Assembly: GCA_903821255.1 (NCBI GenBank)
Contig: CAIJKT010000205.1
Coordinates: forward strand, 1-10,833
DNA length: 10,833 nucleotides
Reading direction: 5' to 3'
DNA from: an uncultured Lentisphaeria bacterium
Lineage (GTDB): Bacteria > Verrucomicrobiota > Lentisphaeria > Victivallales > Victivallaceae
Below the pieces are notes generated by a model that made no database searches, was not told where the DNA came from, and was given only the letters and a program-made list of their open reading frames with translations. Each line of letters starts with the position of its first letter. Within the stretch, counting starts at the first letter, position 1. The translations under genes and the position numbers were made by a program. This document shows positions 7,553 to 10,833 of the stretch, in pieces.

Positions 7553-8212
7553 TCAAGCGCACTTATGGGCGCTGCCCTTCCGCTCGCATTTGTCGCGGCA
7601 GTCGCAGATCTGGCAGGCTTCGAACTGATCGTGAATATTTACCACGATGCCGCAAAGAGATTTACTCGGCTTCATGAAACAGTATTCGGAGAGTTCCAGT
7701 CCGATTTCACCGGCACCCTGCCCTAAAACCGAGAACACCTGCTTCAGTTCGTGAAGGGGCCAGGAACCGGCATCCGACGGACACAGCGAAACGCTTCTGG
7801 TATAATTATAAACTTCCCTGGCGTGTTTCTGGATATGCGAAAAAGCCTGCGTCATACATTCTTCCCTGATCACGTCAAGCCAGTAGGCGGCAAGAAAATC
7901 ATCTTCTCCGATTTTGATCCTGTCGAATTCCAGACCGCAGGTGGCCGCGAAAAACAGAACATAATCGGAACCGGCGCTTTTGCTGCTCAATATCCGGCTG
8001 TTCAGTTCCACCCCGCCGGCGCAGATTGAGTCTTCTGTGCGGGAGATTACCGGCACTTTGCGCAGCAGCGCTTTCGGGGCGGCAACGCCCGATGCCTGCT
8101 GAAACAGCACGGAAAATTCATCGTACTCCGGTGTATCAGTCTGAATTTTCAACTGGCCAAGGAGTTTTCCGAAGTCCAGATCCGTTTCAATGTCGCTAAA
8201 AATTCTAATCAT
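7553..8212 (-). CDS. Stand-alone vitamin B12-dependent methionine synthase activation-domain-like protein
   Basis: The 219-residue protein resembles the reactivation domain of cobalamin-dependent methionine synthase (MetH), which binds S-adenosylmethionine and helps re-methylate oxidised cobalamin. Supporting segments, numbered from the ATG at 8212, are FFAATCGLEFD (87-97), PSDAGSWPL (145-153), and the IGLELSEY...MKPSKSLCGIV run (170-190). These correspond to the family pattern IG..LTES..M.P.KSVSGI. The protein ends with a cysteine cluster CxxCxCxxxC (200-209), which suggests a bound metal or iron-sulfur centre and is not part of the MetH domain. Split MetH systems with a separate activation protein are known, for example in Thermotoga. 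No metH or corrinoid methyltransferase lies in this window, so the partner is unknown. An in-frame TTG at 8236 would add eight residues. Neither start has a well-spaced ribosome site, so the N-terminus is uncertain. It is divergent from the chitinase gene. Confidence 0.72.
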   Translation of the reverse strand: MIRIFSDIETDLDFGKLLGQLKIQTDTPEYDEFSVLFQQASGVAAPKALLRKVPVISRTEDSICAGGVELNSRILSSKSAGSDYVLFFAATCGLEFDRIKIGEDDFLAAYWLDVIREECMTQAFSHIQKHAREVYNYTRSVSLCPSDAGSWPLHELKQVFSVLGQGAGEIGLELSEYCFMKPSKSLCGIVVNIHDQFEACQICDCRDKCERKGSAHKCA

Positions 8213-8328
8213 TTTATTTAATTTGTTATTTGACAATCCACTTTAAATTACCAAATTACAATAATGCTTAACTTATGATTATTCCTTTGCTGTTTTAATC
8301 TCTTTTTGCTGTATATTAGCATTTATAC
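8213..8328. promoter_or_regulatory. AT-rich divergent intergenic region with weak promoter-like signals
   Basis: This 116-nt gap between two divergent genes must hold both promoters. On the plus strand, TTGCTG (8287-8292) and TATATT (8312-8317) are 19 nt apart, which is longer than ideal and would start transcription only about 5 nt before the ATG at 8329. A perfect TTGACA (8230-8235) has no convincing -10 at 16-18 nt. An AT-rich inverted repeat, AATAAT (8260-8265) with ATTATT (8278-8283), could be an operator. None of these is certain. Confidence 0.25.
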
Positions 8329-10746
8329 ATGGAGGCGCTCAAAAAGCAAGTGAAAACGTTGCACCCGGAAAAGACGCGTATTCTGAATATTCCGCTGTTT
8401 ATAGCGGGGATGCTGGCATTTCTTTGCGGGTTTTCGTCACTCTGTGCGGCAGATACCACGGAACGGGTTGACGGGCTCTGCAACAAACGCATCGTAACCT
8501 ATTACGGGGAATCGGTTCATTATGACCGGCAGGATAATTTTGCGCCGCAAAATCTGCCTTTGGACAAACTCACTCATGTGAATTACGCCTTTATCGATGT
8601 CAAAGCGGACGGCAGTATCGGCTTTATCGACTACTTCGCCGCATTGGAAAAAACTTTCGGCGAACCCTGGAATTCCCCTTATAAAGGCGTCATCGGCCAG
8701 TTTAGAAAGTTAAAACAGCAGTATCCCCGGGTCAAATTCGGATTCAGTCTCGGCGGCTGGTCCAGGTCGGCTTATTTTCCCGTGATCGCCGCCGACCCGG
8801 CCAAACGCGCCAGGCTGGCCCGGCAGGCCGTCGAGCTGCTGCAGACGCACAAGTTTGATTTCATCGACATTGACTGGGAATTCCCGGGCAGCGTCCAGCC
8901 TCCAGATCAGACGGACAATTCCAATGACCTTGGACATCCCTATGGCACCGTCCAGGACGGTGCAAACTATGTACTTCTGCTCAAAGAACTCAGAGCCGAA
9001 CTGGACGCGGCCGGAAAAGCCGATGGCAGATATTATGAATTAAGCGCTGTGCTGCCGGCCGGCATTGATGAAATGAAGCTGCTCGATATTGCCGGCATCA
9101 GCCAGTATCTCGATTTCATGAACATCATGACTTACGATTTGCACGGCTCCTGGGAGAATGTCACCGGACATCATGCGGCAATGGACAAAAACCCGCAAGC
9201 TCCGTATCAGGGAGATCAGGCGCTTTATTACGGCTCATACGCGCTGGATTACTATATATCGCACGGCGCCCCGAAATATAAACTGGCCGTCGGCAGCCCG
9301 CTTTATTCCCGCGGCTGGCAGGGGGTTAAAGACGACGGGCCGATACCGTCGCTGCCTGGCCTTTTCGCCTCCGCAAACGGCGGAGCAAACGGCAAACGTG
9401 ACGGCGGCCGCCCGGCCGGGAAAAACAATTACTATGATCTGCTGCAAATGGAACAAGACCCCGCTTTCGTCAAATACCGGGACCCGGCTACTCACATGCC
9501 GTATCTGTATTCCGCCTCAAAAAGCGAATTTTACTCTTATGAAGATACCGTATCGGCGCAATACCGGGCGGACTGTGTAAAGAACCGCGGCTACGGCGGC
9601 ATAATCATGTGGCAGGCGTGTTCGGACGGCCCCGCGGTCAATCAGCGGGATGCCATCACTAGTGTTTACAAGGATGCCTTTTACGGGGCGCGCGCAATTC
9701 CCGCCGGCAGCACCGGGCCGGTATCGCTGCCGAAGTACCGGCTGTCCGGCTATCTGCACAATTGGGTGGCGGAGGAATCCGGCGGTTATCTGCCGTTAAA
9801 TCAGGTGCCTGACGCGTATGATATCATTCACATCGCATTCGTTGACGTTGCCCCGGACGGCGCCGTATCCTTTAAAGACGGCGGCAGCGCCGGACCGATC
9901 GTGACCCGCCAATGGGTGCAGGATAAAATAGCCGGAGGAAAAATCGTCACCTTCTCCGTCGGCGGCCGGAATGCGGGCGTTATGCTGGATTCCCCGGACA
10001 AAGTAAACCGGTTTGCAACTACATTCATTCAGGTTGCTGAAACTTACGGGATCAACGGAATTGACATCAGCATTGTGCGCGGTCTGGACGCGGTCGGCGA
10101 CCCTGCCGCCCCCCCCCCGGCAACGCAGGGCATGATTGATGCACTTGAGATAATCCTCGATCACTTCGGCAGCGGATTCGGGCTGTTTCTGTCTCCGGAA
10201 AGCGCGAATGTGATGGGCGGACTGCATAATTACAACGGAGCATGGGGCGTTTATCTGCCGGTTATCGAACATTTCAAAAACCGGCTGACCGGGTTGCAGG
10301 TTCAGTTTTACAATGTCCAGGACGGCCTGTTCGGGCTTGACGGCAATATGTATTATCATGCCACAGCCGACAATATCGTGGCGATGACCGACATGCTGGT
10401 CAAGGGCTTTTCCGTCGGCGTCACCGGCTGGCAGTTCAACGGTTTGAAACCGGAACAACTGCTGCTCGGCCTGCCGGCGACATCCGCCGCCGCCCCCGCC
10501 GGAGGCTATGTAAGCGAAAACGACGTTCAGACCGCCTTCCGGCAGTTGACCGCAAACGAAAAACTGACCTCATATCTTCCGGATACAAATTTTCCGGATA
10601 TCGAAGGCCTGGCGACCTGGTCGATCAACTGGGACAAGCAGAACAACTGGAAGTTCTCCAAAGCGCATCGCGTGTTCCTCGACAGTCTCGGCGAAGCTGT
10701 TCCGGACCCGGTCTCCGCCACACCCTTAGGAGCTGTAAATAAATAA
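8329..10746 (+). CDS. Secreted tandem-GH18 protein: ChiA-like chitinase module plus inactive GH18 module
   Basis: This is an 805-residue exported protein. A basic N-region and hydrophobic core (about 21-38) end in SLCA-ADT, a plausible signal peptidase I site after residue 40. The first GH18 module (about 52-452) resembles the Serratia ChiA type. It has SLGGW (140-144), the catalytic D177-x-x-D180-x-D182-x-E184 in FDFIDIDWEFPG, MTYD (267-270) and W428. All residues of substrate-assisted retaining catalysis are present, so it should cleave beta-1,4-linked GlcNAc polymers such as chitin. After a Pro/Gly linker (about 455-468) a second, more ChiC/ChiD-like GH18 module runs from about 470 to 788. 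It has FSVGG (542-546), QFYN (659-662), LGLPATSAA (713-721) and W764. Its catalytic motif reads N576-x-x-D579-x-S581-x-V583, so the acid/base glutamate is gone. It may serve in binding or structure. No separate carbohydrate-binding module is visible. The start is uncertain: no ribosome site precedes the ATG at 8329, while GGAGG lies at 8331-8335, before an in-frame GTG at 8350. The GTG start would still leave an acceptable signal peptide. Confidence 0.88.
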   Translation: MEALKKQVKTLHPEKTRILNIPLFIAGMLAFLCGFSSLCAADTTERVDGLCNKRIVTYYGESVHYDRQDNFAPQNLPLDKLTHVNYAFIDVKADGSIGFIDYFAALEKTFGEPWNSPYKGVIGQFRKLKQQYPRVKFGFSLGGWSRSAYFPVIAADPAKRARLARQAVELLQTHKFDFIDIDWEFPGSVQPPDQTDNSNDLGHPYGTVQDGANYVLLLKELRAELDAAGKADGRYYELSAVLPAGIDEMKLLDIAGISQYLDFMNIMTYDLHGSWENVTGHHAAMDKNPQAPYQGDQALYYGSYALDYYISHGAPKYKLAVGSPLYSRGWQGVKDDGPIPSLPGLFASANGGANGKRDGGRPAGKNNYYDLLQMEQDPAFVKYRDPATHMPYLYSASKSEFYSYEDTVSAQYRADCVKNRGYGGIIMWQACSDGPAVNQRDAITSVYKDAFYGARAIPAGSTGPVSLPKYRLSGYLHNWVAEESGGYLPLNQVPDAYDIIHIAFVDVAPDGAVSFKDGGSAGPIVTRQWVQDKIAGGKIVTFSVGGRNAGVMLDSPDKVNRFATTFIQVAETYGINGIDISIVRGLDAVGDPAAPPPATQGMIDALEIILDHFGSGFGLFLSPESANVMGGLHNYNGAWGVYLPVIEHFKNRLTGLQVQFYNVQDGLFGLDGNMYYHATADNIVAMTDMLVKGFSVGVTGWQFNGLKPEQLLLGLPATSAAAPAGGYVSENDVQTAFRQLTANEKLTSYLPDTNFPDIEGLATWSINWDKQNNWKFSKAHRVFLDSLGEAVPDPVSATPLGAVNK
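10109..10118 (+). repeat. Homopolymeric C10 tract inside the GH18 gene
   Basis: Ten consecutive C encode the end of Ala594 and Pro595-597 in a loop of the second GH18 module. Runs of this length are prone to slippage. Loss of one C leads to TGA at 10133-10135, and gain of one C leads to TGA at 10137-10139. Either change would end the protein near residue 602-604, after the complete active module. Confidence 0.9.
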
Positions 10747-10766
10747 ACTTTAAAAGTTTCGCGAAA
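10745..10766. repeat. Overlapping inverted repeats at the end of the chitinase gene
   Basis: AAACTTT (10745-10751) and AAAGTTT (10753-10759) form a hairpin that starts in the stop codon. They are followed by the perfect palindrome TTTCGCGAAA (10757-10766). No T tract follows, so this is not a standard intrinsic terminator, though it could stabilise the 3' end of the mRNA. Confidence 0.4.
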
Positions 10767-10795
10767 TATCCCGAGGTGATTTTGTGAGTTGACGG

Positions 10796-10818
10796 TGAGG
10801 AGCATACCCTCAGGTATG
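10796..10818. repeat. Two mutually exclusive hairpins near the right edge
   Basis: CATACC (10803-10808) pairs perfectly with GGTATG (10813-10818) around a CTCA loop. TGAGG (10796-10800) can instead pair with CCTCA (10808-10812). The two share bases and cannot form together. The region between the chitinase stop and the window end (10747-10833) holds no gene that I can see; it may be the start of a repeated intergenic element or a mobile-element end that is cut by the window. Confidence 0.45.
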
Positions 10819-10833
10819 TAACGAACCGGCGCA

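Noticed and set aside
8230..8262. Perfect TTGACA as a chitinase promoter -35, with TACAAT downstream.
   Set aside because: The spacing is 21 nt, too long for a sigma70 promoter, and no other -10 fits at 16-18 nt.
9796..10458. A 220-codon minus-strand frame in the second GH18 module.
   Set aside because: The second module on the plus strand is a recognisable GH18 fold, so the antisense frame is not supported.
1..10833. CRISPR array, tRNA or rRNA genes, toxin-antitoxin or defence genes, and complete mobile elements.
   Set aside because: No regularly spaced repeats, no tRNA-like cloverleaf in the short intergenic gaps, and no transposase, integrase or defence domains in any supported gene.

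Overview
This window reads as ordinary bacterial chromosome: dense, intron-free genes, Shine-Dalgarno sites (GGAGG, AGGAG, AAAGGA, GAGGGAG) and a moderately GC-leaning composition. The mix of an MsbA-like exporter, a peptidoglycan ligase, paired PilT-type ATPases and a large secreted ChiA-type chitinase suggests a Gram-negative bacterium that degrades polysaccharides. A member of the PVC group (Lentisphaerota/Victivallales or a relative) would fit. That placement is an impression from gene content and not proof, because no rRNA or marker gene is present.

Layout. (1) 1-2796, plus strand: the 3' part of an ABC exporter, then after 13 nt a divergent MurC-type ligase (cell-envelope module). (2) 2800-5363, minus strand: a two-gene operon of PilT-family ATPases, the upstream one with a long N-terminal extension. 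Its end meets murC tail-to-tail with only 3 nt between stop codons. A good sigma70-type promoter precedes it. (3) 5364-5621: a divergent intergenic region with that promoter, a candidate promoter for the plus-strand genes, and a 42-nt imperfect palindrome. (4) 5622-7537, plus strand: a DUF2157 polytopic membrane protein whose stop overlaps (ATGA) the start of a membrane-anchored GDYXXLXY-type protein, a recurrent pair of unknown function. (5) 7553-8212, minus strand: a stand-alone protein resembling the methionine synthase B12-activation domain with a C-terminal cysteine cluster. (6) 8329-10746, plus strand: a secreted protein with two GH18 modules. The first is an intact ChiA-like chitinase; the second keeps the fold motifs but has lost the catalytic acid. 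A run of ten C lies just after the dead active site. (7) 10747-10833: a short region full of inverted repeats that runs off the window.

The modules look functionally independent (envelope synthesis and export, pilus retraction, an unknown membrane pair, cobalamin-enzyme repair, chitin degradation). I see no phage, CRISPR, defence or complete mobile element, and no convincing new multi-gene system. The observations most worth a second look are the tandem active/inactive GH18 protein with a slippage-prone C tract, the long palindrome upstream of the DUF2157 pair, the divergent MurC, the unusual PilT pair, and the structured sequence at the right edge.
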